Source: DASQJJ01 sp035631115
GTDB taxonomy: Bacteria; Patescibacteriota; Microgenomatia; Levybacterales; UBA12049
Length of the DNA: 64,000 nt
Assembly: GCA_035631115.1 (NCBI GenBank)
Contig: DASQJJ010000006.1
Span: 24,172-88,171, forward strand
Direction of reading: 5' to 3'
Below the pieces are notes generated by a model that was given only the letters and a program-made list of their open reading frames with translations, had not been told where the DNA came from and made no database searches. Shown one piece after another: positions 33,460 through 42,850 of the stretch (its first letter is position 1; every line of letters begins with the position of its first letter). The position numbers and the translations under genes are program-made.

Positions 33460-34507
33460 TTTGGGTAACTTTTTTATATACGTCTACTGTCTGATTTGCT
33501 GTTTTTTCCCATGAGAATTTTTTTGCTTGCAACAATCCCTTCTGGGACAATTTTTTTGCAAGCTGCCTATCACCAATCACTTTCTGAATTGCTTGGGCCA
33601 TAGCAGACACATCATAAGAGTCTACGATATATGCGCTGTCTCCCGCAACCTCTCTTAGAGATCCTTTACTACTGGTAATAACCGGACATCCACTCTGCAT
33701 AGCCTCTAGAATAGGCAACCCAAATCCTTCATACAACGAAGGCATAACAAATACACTTGCCAAATTGTATAATGCAATTAAATCCTCATCATCAACAAAC
33801 CCCAAAAATCGGATTTGTTGACTATTTGCTTTTTGCAACGCTCTAACTTCCTTAATATCCTTCGCCCATTTATTTGAAACATCTACAGATTCATCTACAA
33901 GAGATTTACCTACCATAACAAGGGGAATAGTTGTCCGCAAAACTGCCTTAACGAGAGTAGGCAAATTCTTATTCGGAGTTGCGTCTCCCACATACAACAC
34001 AAATGAATCTGGCAATTTATATTTATTTTTAACTTGTGTCTTGTACTCTGTATCCTGCATCTTGTAAAAATGTTCATCTGCTGCAAGGTAAATACTGTCT
34101 ATTCTTTCTGGCTTGATGTGCAAGAGTGTTTCTATATCTTTTTTGGAAGATTTTGAGTCGGTAATAATATTTCCAATCTTTCGTAAAGATCTTTTTTGCA
34201 AAAACCATATAAATTTTCCTTTTGGACCAATTGGGAAAAGGTTGGGAAAAAGTAAAGGTGTAACATCGTGCACTGTAACAACTGTTTTTCTTTTTTCATT
34301 TAGTGGAAGCGTTAGGGAGAAAGGATCGAAGTATGGATAGTGGATAATATCTACGTCCCGAGGAATTGTCTTTTGATTGATAAATTCAAAATAATCGTTT
34401 TCAGGATGATATTTTTTAAGCGAATTTAAGAGATTTTTTACATAAAATCCAACGCCTCGAATTGCATGCCCCGAGGAAAGTGGAGAAACATCTATTGCAA
34501 CCTTCAT
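33449..34507 (-). CDS. GT4 family glycosyltransferase
   Basis: A 352-residue GT-B protein. MKVAIDVSPLSSGHAIRGVG with GVGFYVKNLL opens the acceptor domain. FVLYVGDATPNKNLPTLVKA starts the donor domain. EGFGLPILEAMQSGCPVITS supplies the EX7E pair. It resembles the mannosyltransferase-like GT4 at 2162-3286 (same LYEGFGLP motif and C-terminal KKFSWEKTA). It is coupled to galE by a 4-bp overlap and to the flippase by 11 bp, which suggests that GalE product feeds this transferase; that is inference. Confidence 0.9.
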   Translation of the reverse strand: MKVAIDVSPLSSGHAIRGVGFYVKNLLNSLKKYHPENDYFEFINQKTIPRDVDIIHYPYFDPFSLTLPLNEKRKTVVTVHDVTPLLFPNLFPIGPKGKFIWFLQKRSLRKIGNIITDSKSSKKDIETLLHIKPERIDSIYLAADEHFYKMQDTEYKTQVKNKYKLPDSFVLYVGDATPNKNLPTLVKAVLRTTIPLVMVGKSLVDESVDVSNKWAKDIKEVRALQKANSQQIRFLGFVDDEDLIALYNLASVFVMPSLYEGFGLPILEAMQSGCPVITSSKGSLREVAGDSAYIVDSYDVSAMAQAIQKVIGDRQLAKKLSQKGLLQAKKFSWEKTANQTVDVYKKVTQNER

Positions 34508-35472
34508 AGGTTTTCTTTGCTATAAAACTCCCACGCAGTCTTAACAATTGTCTCCAAATCTGAATGTTGGGGATTCCATCCCATTACTTCTTTTGCCTTA
34601 CTATTATCTGCAAGAAGCACTGCAGGATCCCCTGGTCTTCTGTGCTCTTGTATCATGTCTATATTGAGACCGGTTATTTTTTTTACCATTTCTACTACCT
34701 CTTTGTTGGAATATCCTTTATTCGTACCGAGATTAAATGCATTTGATGCATTAGATTTCTCAAGGTACTCAATTGCCAGGATATGAGCAGTTGCTAAATC
34801 TTCTACATGGATATAATCTCGTACACACGTCCCATCTTTTGTTGGATAGTCTGTGCCAAAGAGAGAAAATGGCTTTCCTTCCTGTGCTTTTTTTATTGCA
34901 ACAGGAATAATATGCGTCTCTGGCATATGATTTTCCCCAATACTACCATCCAGGGATGCTCCTGCTGCATTGAAATAGCGAAGAGCAATGAATTTTATGT
35001 CTAATATTCTGTCGTACCATTCTAAGATTGTCTCAAACATTAACTTTGACTCTCCATACACATTTACAGGATTTTTTTTGTCGTCTTCTTTAATAGGCGT
35101 ACTCTCTGGCATTCCAAAAATTGCAGCTGTGGAGGAGAAAACAATGTGTTTGATATTTCTTTTCTTCATATATTCAAGGAGATTAAGTCCGCCTTGCAAG
35201 TTGTTTTGGAAGTACTTGGCAGGGTCTTTCATGGACTCTGCCACGCTTAGGTGAGCTGCAAAATGAATAACACCATCAAAATCGTACGAATCCAGCTGAG
35301 ACAAATCCTCAGGATGCAAGAGATCTCCTACAATTAGAGGACAGGAAACGACTTCTTTATGTCCTTGGATAAGATTGTCAAAAACAACTACCTCCATCCC
35401 CTTTTCAAGAAGTCTTTTTACCGTAACGCTTCCTATATATCCTGCACCGCCTGTTACTAGTATCTTTTTCAT
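34504..35472 (-). CDS. galE: UDP-glucose 4-epimerase
   Basis: A 322-residue extended SDR with all GalE landmarks: TGGAGYIGSVTVKRL (7-21), HFAAHLSVAESMKDPAKYF (70-88), VFSSTAAIFG with the catalytic Ser/Thr (111-120), Tyr139/Lys143 in YGESK, and ALRYFNAAGAS. TKDGTCVRDYIHVEDLA is the usual GalE segment contacting UDP. It interconverts UDP-glucose and UDP-galactose in the cytoplasm, providing galactosyl donor. It overlaps GT2 (upstream) and GT4 (downstream) genes by 4 bp each. Confidence 0.93.
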   Translation of the reverse strand: MKKILVTGGAGYIGSVTVKRLLEKGMEVVVFDNLIQGHKEVVSCPLIVGDLLHPEDLSQLDSYDFDGVIHFAAHLSVAESMKDPAKYFQNNLQGGLNLLEYMKKRNIKHIVFSSTAAIFGMPESTPIKEDDKKNPVNVYGESKLMFETILEWYDRILDIKFIALRYFNAAGASLDGSIGENHMPETHIIPVAIKKAQEGKPFSLFGTDYPTKDGTCVRDYIHVEDLATAHILAIEYLEKSNASNAFNLGTNKGYSNKEVVEMVKKITGLNIDMIQEHRRPGDPAVLLADNSKAKEVMGWNPQHSDLETIVKTAWEFYSKENL

Positions 35473-36230
35473 GATTTTTTTAGGTATTTTTTATAACTAA
35501 CAGCAAATCGAATAGACGAAAAGAAGGAAAAAATAACTCCCTGCCATCCATCAAGTATTGCTTTGTGTCGTATTGTTGTCCAGAAAAACCAAAAAATAGG
35601 TTTTCCTACCATATATTCTAGCATAGTAACAGGATCTTTGGATAAATTTTTGTCCTTGTACTGATTTGCGATAAAATCAGTATATCGATTAAATCGAAGC
35701 AAATACCTTTTAAATGACGGGTCTGCAATATGAATAAGTGGCTCGCGCAGATATCCTGTTTTGCCATTAACAACAGCTTGCTCATGCACGTCCTTTTGCG
35801 GCAGTTTTCCCAACCCATTCTTATACAGGCGTAGCGTGTAATCTGGATACACTCCACCTTTCATAAGAAATCTTCCCAAAAACCAATTCTTTCGAGGAAT
35901 CCAATACCCTACCATGTCTGAATTCTCAATTTTTTCTCCAATTTCTTTTGCAAGCTGAGGTGTTACGCGTTCGTCTGCATCAAGTTGCAAAATCCAATCT
36001 TTTGTTGCCATATCTATTGCCTTTTGCTTATTAACATGAAACATTGGATTATTCTCGGTAATTGTTACTTTTGCCCCGAATTTTTTTGCAATTTCAACGG
36101 TATTATCCGTAGATGATCCGTCAACGATAATTATTTCGTCTGCAAAATTTTGTACTGATTCAAGACAATCAGACAAATTCTTTTCTTCGTTAAATGTGGC
36201 AAGTACTACAGAGACTGTTTGTTTTTTCAT
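35469..36230 (-). CDS. GT2 glycosyltransferase, WaaE/KdtX-like
   Basis: A 253-residue protein. VSVVLATFNEEKNLSDCLES, IIIVDGSSTDNTVEIAKKF and WILQLDADERVTPQLAKEI are GT-A motifs of the LPS-core WaaE group, as are IPRKNWFLGRF and YPDYTLRLYKNG. The frame is open to 36443, but the ATG at 36230 starts the fold directly, 2 bp after the upstream stop; the 71 extra residues would lie inside the upstream gene. Homologues in this window are at 57471-58232 and 60561-61466. It is cytoplasmic; the donor sugar is unknown. Confidence 0.88.
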   Translation of the reverse strand: MKKQTVSVVLATFNEEKNLSDCLESVQNFADEIIIVDGSSTDNTVEIAKKFGAKVTITENNPMFHVNKQKAIDMATKDWILQLDADERVTPQLAKEIGEKIENSDMVGYWIPRKNWFLGRFLMKGGVYPDYTLRLYKNGLGKLPQKDVHEQAVVNGKTGYLREPLIHIADPSFKRYLLRFNRYTDFIANQYKDKNLSKDPVTMLEYMVGKPIFWFFWTTIRHKAILDGWQGVIFSFFSSIRFAVSYKKYLKKS

Positions 36231-36232
36231 AT

Positions 36233-37849
36233 TTACTTGGAAAATCTTTTTAATAGAAACAAAAACAATAATCCACCAATACCAATAAGAGAAAGAATAT
36301 CTCCAAACAACCGAAATTTGGACTCCTGATAAGCTACAGATACCGTGTGTGTCCCATCTGGAACAAGAAATGTCATTAGTCCTCGATACATTGGGTCCTG
36401 AAACTCTACGCCAACTTGTTTTCCATCCACTGTTACCCTCCACCCAGGAAAATACAATGTATTTTCTAAAAGTCTACTTTCTCCCTGAGAGGAAACAATG
36501 TAGGAATGCATTGTGACAAAACGTTTCTCTTGTGTGACGAGTGCATTCCCTGATATTGGCTCTAAGGGCTTGTCAAATCTTCCTAGCATAAATCGCACAG
36601 ACCATACTGGAGCACTTTCTCCTGTATCTGTTGTGCTATTGTATATACCTGTAAAAAATGATTCAGGCTTTTCTGCATAAGATTTTGCATGAAAATACTC
36701 TCTACTTAAGAAGAGCAGAATACAACAGAGAGATACTACAACAACATATTTTTTTACTCCGGATATTTGTGCTACACAAAATCCTCCAAGAAGAGAAATA
36801 GTAACAACTGGAACCGCCAAAAATCTCCATGGAAATTGAAAGTTTTGCAGGAGCATTACTTTTTGCCAAATAAATTGAGCATATGGAAGCATAAGAAAAA
36901 TTGCTGCAGCAGTATATAGAATAAGCCCTCCGAGAAAAACTCTTTTTACTTTTTCTTTTTTCCAAAACCTGAGTAGCAATACTATACTTGCAACAAGTAC
37001 AATCCAGTACACAATGCCAAGTTGCATGCTTGGCGTACCATAGCTCCATTTCCCATAGAAAAGCTGCGAAAAATCAACAAATCTACTTGCGTATTCTCCT
37101 TTTGTTACAATATTCCGAAGTGTATATTGACCTTCTAGAAGAGCCGGAACCCAGAAGAAACTGCTCAAAAGAAATCCAAAAAAAATACTACCAAATAACC
37201 ATATCATTGTTTTTCTTTTCCACGTATCAAGCCAGATGAGATAAAGCATATATATAATTAGTAAGGGCGTTACCATAAGGGCAATTGCATTATGAGACAA
37301 AATAAGTAGCGCTACGGAAATCGATGCAAAGATGAATCTAGATAGCGTCTTCTTTTCAAAAACAAGATACATTCCCAGTAGAGCAAGTGGAATAAAGACA
37401 AAAGCAACATGCTCACCAATATCTCCGCGTACGTATAAATCAACAAAACGATAGGGTGCGTACATATATAATATTCCCGAAACAATACCAGATGTGTATC
37501 CCCATTGTTTTTGGGCAAACAGATACATTCCTACGCCAGATGCAATCATTGCGATTGCAAAGACAAGCTTTGTGCTTTCCACAAATGAAAACCCAAAGAA
37601 ATGGAGGAGGGACGCAACATATGAAGGGAATGGATACAAGAATTCAAGAATGGGATGCCCATATCCCCAATTTAAATTTTCTGCCCATCTGGGGATAAGT
37701 ATTCCTTCAGATAAATTCTGATAAAAATTTGCTATTCTGGCAATGTGATCCTGCCCATCATGGGTAACAGCAAATCCTGGATGCAATAAGTCCACAATAG
37801 CAAGTAGTCCAAAAAGCAAAACTATTAGTACAGATATTCTTGAAATCAT
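36233..37849 (-). CDS. Polytopic membrane protein with PTPS-related/YfhO-like architecture
   Basis: A 538-residue protein. The first outer loop reads AVTHDGQDHIARIANFYQNL, then GILIPRWAENLNWGYGHPI, the signature of the 6-pyruvoyl-tetrahydropterin-synthase-related membrane family (PF10131-like). Ten or so helices follow. The C-terminal module LYFPGWRVTVDGKQVGVEF and GTHTVSVAYQESKF leads to a last helix. The ATG at 37849 has an AAGGGAG ribosome site 8 nt upstream (37858-37864), which decides it over the ATG at 37873. Probably a GT-C-type enzyme using lipid-linked sugar. Confidence 0.75.
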   Translation of the reverse strand: MISRISVLIVLLFGLLAIVDLLHPGFAVTHDGQDHIARIANFYQNLSEGILIPRWAENLNWGYGHPILEFLYPFPSYVASLLHFFGFSFVESTKLVFAIAMIASGVGMYLFAQKQWGYTSGIVSGILYMYAPYRFVDLYVRGDIGEHVAFVFIPLALLGMYLVFEKKTLSRFIFASISVALLILSHNAIALMVTPLLIIYMLYLIWLDTWKRKTMIWLFGSIFFGFLLSSFFWVPALLEGQYTLRNIVTKGEYASRFVDFSQLFYGKWSYGTPSMQLGIVYWIVLVASIVLLLRFWKKEKVKRVFLGGLILYTAAAIFLMLPYAQFIWQKVMLLQNFQFPWRFLAVPVVTISLLGGFCVAQISGVKKYVVVVSLCCILLFLSREYFHAKSYAEKPESFFTGIYNSTTDTGESAPVWSVRFMLGRFDKPLEPISGNALVTQEKRFVTMHSYIVSSQGESRLLENTLYFPGWRVTVDGKQVGVEFQDPMYRGLMTFLVPDGTHTVSVAYQESKFRLFGDILSLIGIGGLLFLFLLKRFSK

Positions 37850-37854
37850 ATGTA

Positions 37855-39498
37855 TTACTCCCTTATTGTCCATGCATACAGTGATGGTTGTCCATCAAGA
37901 CTATAAAAGACTTCCTTAATTATAGTATTTTTCCTTTTTGTATTGGTAACATACAATGTGTCTTTTTTTGTTGGATTGGGACCAATCATATGAAAGTATA
38001 TGGTATCAATAACATGCGTTTCTTGAAATCCACCTGATTTTGTACCACCATTTTTTATGTACCTTGCTGGATCATACATACTATTAAAGAGGTAGAGCAT
38101 ATATGACTGATATCCATTATTTCTATTTGTTATGTCTACATATTGGTATGCGTTTTTTTCTTTTACAACATACGTCATTGCCTTACTTAACGCATACTGA
38201 AATGACTCTGATTGTCTTATGGGGAATACTACAAAATAGTTTACGATGAATTGATATAACCCACTCAGTACGACAACTGAGAAAAGCAGTACAAAACCAA
38301 AATATACTGGCCTGCTATGTTTTTGTAAAAATGACAAACTCATATTAATACCTAATGCAGTAATAATTTGAGGCACAGGAAGAAGCGTGTATGCTCTCAT
38401 TGCGTGCGGAGCTTGTGTCGTAAGACCAGGTGCCAAAAAGTCTATCCCTGTCCATGCAAGAAGAAGTACGGTAACTTTCTTATTAATGCTTTTCGAAAGA
38501 AAAAGCAGGAAGATTCCTATGAAAAGAAATGGCGCCTCCCATACGTAAAGAAGTCCAGTATTAGGCGCTTTAAACTGCTCATCTCCAGAATTACCAAAAA
38601 GCCAAGGAAGACTAAAGTGAGAAAGATAGTTTTGAATGAAAATTTCCCCAGTGATAACTCTTCTATTATTAAGTATTTCACCTATGTAGTTATTATGTTG
38701 CTTTGCATATAAGATATCTTTTGCTGATTGTGCGTACCGTGGATTATCGGTAAAAACTGATGTTCCTTTTAGACGGATAAGTCCACCTGGAGACAATGAA
38801 ACAACAACCATTGGAATACTAATAAGTATGAATAATGCAAATCCTACAAGTGCATGTTTTTTTACTTCCAGAATATTTTTCCAAAAAAGAATAATAAGCA
38901 CAAAAAGAATGCATGGAGTGAATACCTTTTCACTTTGATATCCGTAAAAGGTTAACCCAAAAAAAAGAAAAGATCCCATGAGAGTCCATGGATTTTTACT
39001 CCTTAAAAAAGAGGTGAAAAGAAGGAGTGCTACTACAACTAAGGTTAATCCCAAATTTACTTCGTGACCAAGTCTTGATAGATATATATGCCATGGGGAA
39101 ATTGCTAAAAGAAACATAGCAAGCAGTGCAATGTATTCCTTTTTTTTGTGAGTTACTAAAAGATTCTTAGTAAGAAAATATGTCATAATAACTGTTGCAA
39201 TAGACATAATTACAGAAGGAAGTCTTACAGACAGAACCTGAAGACCAAATATTTTTACGAAAGGAATTACCGTGTACACATACAATGCAGGTCTATAATC
39301 ATCATATGCACGAAGAAGTATGGGCAGGAAGTATCCATACTCATCTCTTCCAGTATGGAGAATTGAGTATGCATTCCAACCAATAGTCGCTTCATCTAGA
39401 GATGCGCTCGGCGGAATTAATGACAGAAATGAAAATCGAAGAGCAATTGCCAAAAGTATAATAAAAACAAAAAGTATTTTTCTTACCATATTACTCAC
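37855..39498 (-). CDS. GT39-type membrane glycosyltransferase, array copy 3
   Basis: A 547-residue protein with about 12 helices. The loop after helix 1, IPPSASLDEATIGWNAYSIL, has Asp35/Glu36, and HTGRDEYGYFLPILLRAYDD follows. AISPWHIYLSRLGHEVNLGL is the next conserved loop. It shares all of these with the two upstream genes, forming a tandem triplet with 8- and 4-bp overlaps. A soluble C-terminal domain of about 120 residues probably lies outside. It would transfer sugar from polyprenyl phosphate to a surface acceptor. Confidence 0.82.
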   Translation of the reverse strand: MSNMVRKILFVFIILLAIALRFSFLSLIPPSASLDEATIGWNAYSILHTGRDEYGYFLPILLRAYDDYRPALYVYTVIPFVKIFGLQVLSVRLPSVIMSIATVIMTYFLTKNLLVTHKKKEYIALLAMFLLAISPWHIYLSRLGHEVNLGLTLVVVALLLFTSFLRSKNPWTLMGSFLFFGLTFYGYQSEKVFTPCILFVLIILFWKNILEVKKHALVGFALFILISIPMVVVSLSPGGLIRLKGTSVFTDNPRYAQSAKDILYAKQHNNYIGEILNNRRVITGEIFIQNYLSHFSLPWLFGNSGDEQFKAPNTGLLYVWEAPFLFIGIFLLFLSKSINKKVTVLLLAWTGIDFLAPGLTTQAPHAMRAYTLLPVPQIITALGINMSLSFLQKHSRPVYFGFVLLFSVVVLSGLYQFIVNYFVVFPIRQSESFQYALSKAMTYVVKEKNAYQYVDITNRNNGYQSYMLYLFNSMYDPARYIKNGGTKSGGFQETHVIDTIYFHMIGPNPTKKDTLYVTNTKRKNTIIKEVFYSLDGQPSLYAWTIRE

Positions 39499-41167
39499 CT
39501 CTTACAATTTCTATAGCTCCCTCATTGTTAAGGTACTCTATCCTCTTAAGTGCTGTAGTACTCTCCGAAAAATCACTTGGTCTACCAACATAAAGAATAT
39601 TTGAATCTTTCTTTTCGTCTTTCCAGTTGATTGGGCGGAATTCATATTTTCCGAAAGAGTGATTTTCTCGAAATCCGCCAGATGCAAAGCGTGTTTCTTT
39701 TTGATATAAGTTTGGGTCATAACGCAAGTAAAATAAGAAAAACATGTACGACTGATCTAGTGGTGGCTGATTGGAAACAATAACGTGCTTAGCAGGTAAT
39801 TTCGAAATAGTTGCTATTGCTTCCTGATACCCATACTGCCAATCTAGCGAATTATAGTAATTTTGTTGAACAAAATATTGGTCCAGGAAATATATAAAAT
39901 TAAAAAGAAAAATGCAAAATGAAAAAAGAATGACTAAATATTTAATTTGTATTTTTGCTATGTGGTATGTACTTCTTAGTAACTTTTCAAAAACAGTAAA
40001 GACTCCAAATGCGATAAATATTTGGAAAGTGGGAAGAAAATTAAGAGTTCGTACCGCATGAGGAACTCCTGTTGTAACTGATGCAGGAAGTGGAGCAAGT
40101 AAAAACCACCCAAATATAAAAATCTTTGTGTTAAGGGAATATTTTGAAAAAAGAAAACAATATATACCAATAAGCAGAAATGGTAATTCCCAAAGATACA
40201 ACAATCCCATAAATGGTGCGTGGTGTCTACTCACATCCCCATTAAGAAAAAGCCACCGCAGGTCAAAATGCGTTAGGTAATTTGCAATAATCTCCTTTCC
40301 ATATATAACGCGCCTATTATCAATGAGTAGGCCTACATAATCATGATTCTCTTTGTCTTGTCTGACTCTCAGGCTTGTTTGTGTCGAATTGCTCGTATCG
40401 GAAAATACAGAAACACCTTTTGCACGGGCCAGCGCATTGGTATTAGTTGCTAAATAAAATCCTAATGGCATAACAAGAATAAGTCCAACAAGAATAGAAG
40501 AGAAAAGATACTTTTTTGAAACCTTCTTTATATTGTTAAAAGAAATAAAAATAAGAAGGCAGACGAAAAGTGGAACAAAAACTTTTTCACTTTGATATAC
40601 ATATAACGACGCGACAAAAGCAATTACGGACAAAGGCAATAGGTAGTACTTCTGCATTCCTTTGAGAAAAAAATATGCTCCAATAATATTAAGAGATAAA
40701 CCAACATTAGATTCAAATCCAATTCTTGAAAATTGTATATGCCAGGGTGAAAGCGCTAAGAGAAGCGCAATAAGGAAAGATAATTTATTATTATGGAATA
40801 GGTCCCTGCATAAAAAATAAACAACAACCACAGTTGTTATACCAAAAAGAATTGACGGCATTCTCACCGCCTCTATACTGAGTCCAAAAATAAAAAGGGA
40901 TGGAATAATAAGATAGCTATAGAGCGCGGGTTTGTAATCATCAAATGATCGAAGCACTATTGGCATAAATTGACCATATTCGTCTCTTCCCGTGTGCAAA
41001 ATAGAGTAAGCATTGTATCCCAGGGCTGCTTCATCCCAATCTGGCGAAGGAGGCACATGCCCAACCAGAAATAGACGCAGAGCAGAAGTTACAATAATTA
41101 AAAGTATTACGAGAAAATATGTTTTTGTTATTTGAAATTTGAAATTTGAAATTTGAAATTTTTTCAT
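39491..41167 (-). CDS. GT39-type membrane glycosyltransferase, array copy 2, with repeat-derived N-terminus
   Basis: A 558-residue protein closely similar to its neighbour. VPPSPDWDEAALGYNAYSIL has Asp45/Glu46, then HTGRDEYGQFMPIVLRSFDD and ALSPWHIQFSRIGFESNVGL. The acidic pair lies about ten residues later than in the two paralogues because residues 4-13 (FQISNFKFQI) are encoded by a TTTGAAA tandem repeat placed just after the start codon. The array order and 4-bp overlap with the next gene suggest co-expression. The soluble C-terminus carries NQPPLDQSYMFFLFYLRYDP. Confidence 0.82.
   Translation of the reverse strand: MKKFQISNFKFQITKTYFLVILLIIVTSALRLFLVGHVPPSPDWDEAALGYNAYSILHTGRDEYGQFMPIVLRSFDDYKPALYSYLIIPSLFIFGLSIEAVRMPSILFGITTVVVVYFLCRDLFHNNKLSFLIALLLALSPWHIQFSRIGFESNVGLSLNIIGAYFFLKGMQKYYLLPLSVIAFVASLYVYQSEKVFVPLFVCLLIFISFNNIKKVSKKYLFSSILVGLILVMPLGFYLATNTNALARAKGVSVFSDTSNSTQTSLRVRQDKENHDYVGLLIDNRRVIYGKEIIANYLTHFDLRWLFLNGDVSRHHAPFMGLLYLWELPFLLIGIYCFLFSKYSLNTKIFIFGWFLLAPLPASVTTGVPHAVRTLNFLPTFQIFIAFGVFTVFEKLLRSTYHIAKIQIKYLVILFSFCIFLFNFIYFLDQYFVQQNYYNSLDWQYGYQEAIATISKLPAKHVIVSNQPPLDQSYMFFLFYLRYDPNLYQKETRFASGGFRENHSFGKYEFRPINWKDEKKDSNILYVGRPSDFSESTTALKRIEYLNNEGAIEIVRGE
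41131..41158 (-). repeat. Four tandem TTTGAAA units at a gene start (copy R3)
   Basis: Exactly four 7-bp units (plus-strand TTTGAAA), followed by TTTTTTCAT where CAT is the start codon on the minus strand. Three units equal seven codons, so the product repeats FQISNFK then FQI. It is the same sequence type as at 57928-57947. Confidence 0.85.
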
Positions 41168-42771
41168 AGTGTATATGCAACCAGCGATGGTTGACCATTT
41201 TGTAAAAGAAATTTCTTAAGGACAATTGCATGCTCTGGTAATTCAGATGGGCTAACAATGTACAGCGTATTCTTCATTGCAACAATCTCTTTAGGAAAAT
41301 TGTATTTCCCTACTTTCTCAACATTCACAAATCCAAATGCATCTCTTGTTATTGTACTTGTCGCTCTAAATGTAGTGGGATTAATTTTTTCATAGAAAAG
41401 AGTATACATGTATGGTCTGCCAAGTGCAGAAGTAAAAACCACGTGTGCATACTCGTTGTCGTGTGTTTTTGCATAGAGTAGTGCATCTTTATATCCATCT
41501 TGCCATTCTCCAGAAAATTCTCTCGAATAATGAGCATAATATCCATGAAGGAAGTAAAAAACAGACAGGGTAAATAATCCTAAAAATACAGATAACACAA
41601 TCTTTCTCTGTTTTTTAAAGAAAAAGGATATTTCGACAAGCCCAACTGCACTTAGTATTTGCCAAGTAGGCAAAGCTCCTTCTGTACGCAAGGCATGTGG
41701 CGTCTCCCTAGCAACACCTGCGGGAATAATTGCCAAGAGTAACCAAACAGGAACAATCCACCAGTAATCAATTCTTTTTCGAAAAAGAAATAAAATACTC
41801 ACAATAAGTAGTGGTATATCAAGAAGATACAACTGCCCAACATCTCGTGTTGAAAATTTTGGATTTCCATCTCCTGAGATAAAGAGAAATGAAGGGTTAA
41901 GATTGTCTAAATAGTGTTGTATGTATGCAATACTATAAATAAGCCTTCTATTGTGAATTACTTTTGACCACACTGCATTTTTATCATTGGCAATTTCCTG
42001 ATTGGACTGTTTTACAAGTCCAACATCAGAAAAAATATTTACCTCGTTATATCGAAGCTTTGACTGGGGAGAAAGAAAAAAATGTATGGCAGGTATAAGG
42101 AGGATTACACCAATAAGGCTAGCAATACCAACGAGTTTTTTATAATGCAAGATTTGCTTCCAAAATGAAAAGGCAAGAAGCATTACTAAAAGTGGCGCAA
42201 CAATACGGGCACTATTGAATGTATACATTGAGAGTATAAAAGATGTTAAAGAAAGAAAAAGAAAAATTGATTTTTTATCTTGTATCCAAGACACATAAAG
42301 CCAGACGCCTACTGCAATAAAAAATGTTGCTATATTTGCCTCAAAGGCGGCCCGAGAAAGCATAATATGCCAAGGAGATACAGCAAGAAATAAGCTTGCC
42401 GCAAGACCATACCACTCCTTCTTACTAGATGAAAAGAAAATACGTTTTGTAAGGAAATATGTTACCAATACCATGAGAGTCCCAAAAAAAGCAGAGGAAA
42501 AGCGTGTAGCAAATTCAGTTAATCCAAATACTTTTATTGGAAGTACTTCTAGATATGCATAGATTGGAGGCTTATAGTCACCATATGATTCAAGATAATC
42601 TAAAGGAAGAAATCGTCCAAACTCATCTTTTCCATCAATTCCTAACGAATATGCATTGTACCCCCAAGCAACCTCGTCCCATGTGAGTGATGGCGGGAGA
42701 GTGCTAAGCTGCCAAAATCTTAAAAAACCCGCTAGAAGCACTATCCCAATAAGTAAGATTGTAGTCTTCAC
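41164..42771 (-). CDS. GT39-type membrane glycosyltransferase, array copy 1
   Basis: A 535-residue protein and first gene of block C. LPPSLTWDEVAWGYNAYSLG has Asp32/Glu33; DGKDEFGRFLPLDYLESYGD and AVSPWHIMLSRAAFEANIAT match the two downstream copies. There are about 12 helices and a soluble C-terminal domain of about 120 residues (VVFTSALGRPYMYTLFYEKI). The start codon is GTG at 42771, with AAAAGGATA before it and a perfect TATAAT 9 nt away. It is the most divergent of the triplet. Confidence 0.82.
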   Translation of the reverse strand: MKTTILLIGIVLLAGFLRFWQLSTLPPSLTWDEVAWGYNAYSLGIDGKDEFGRFLPLDYLESYGDYKPPIYAYLEVLPIKVFGLTEFATRFSSAFFGTLMVLVTYFLTKRIFFSSSKKEWYGLAASLFLAVSPWHIMLSRAAFEANIATFFIAVGVWLYVSWIQDKKSIFLFLSLTSFILSMYTFNSARIVAPLLVMLLAFSFWKQILHYKKLVGIASLIGVILLIPAIHFFLSPQSKLRYNEVNIFSDVGLVKQSNQEIANDKNAVWSKVIHNRRLIYSIAYIQHYLDNLNPSFLFISGDGNPKFSTRDVGQLYLLDIPLLIVSILFLFRKRIDYWWIVPVWLLLAIIPAGVARETPHALRTEGALPTWQILSAVGLVEISFFFKKQRKIVLSVFLGLFTLSVFYFLHGYYAHYSREFSGEWQDGYKDALLYAKTHDNEYAHVVFTSALGRPYMYTLFYEKINPTTFRATSTITRDAFGFVNVEKVGKYNFPKEIVAMKNTLYIVSPSELPEHAIVLKKFLLQNGQPSLVAYTL

Positions 42772-42780
42772 TATCCTTTT

Positions 42781-42786
42781 ATTATA
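42781..42786 (-). promoter_or_regulatory. Putative -10 box of block C
   Basis: Minus-strand TATAAT, 9 nt from the GTG start at 42771, with AAGGAT between. The -35 (CTTTCC) is poor. The predicted leader is 2-4 nt, so the message would be nearly leaderless. Confidence 0.45.
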
Positions 42787-42794
42787 GCGTAAGA

Positions 42795-42800
42795 TATACT
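42795..42800 (+). promoter_or_regulatory. Weak candidate -10 box for the plus-strand GT-C gene
   Basis: TATACT, a 5 of 6 match, with no clear -35. The transcript would start near 42807 and carry a 44-nt leader with AGAGGAG (42841-42847) ahead of the ATG at 42851, the only clear classical leader in the four divergent gaps. Confidence 0.3.
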
Positions 42801-42850
42801 ATTGGAAAGTGTTTCTTTTTAAGAAAAACTATATGCTCTGAGAGGAGTCC

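Noticed and set aside
36231..36443. Longer N-terminus for the WaaE-like GT2
   Set aside because: The 71 extra residues are the mirror-frame reading of the upstream gene's end and precede the first GT-A strand.
41131..41158. Possible CRISPR or larger satellite
   Set aside because: The unit is 7 bp without spacers and there are only four copies; it is a simple tandem repeat within a coding region.
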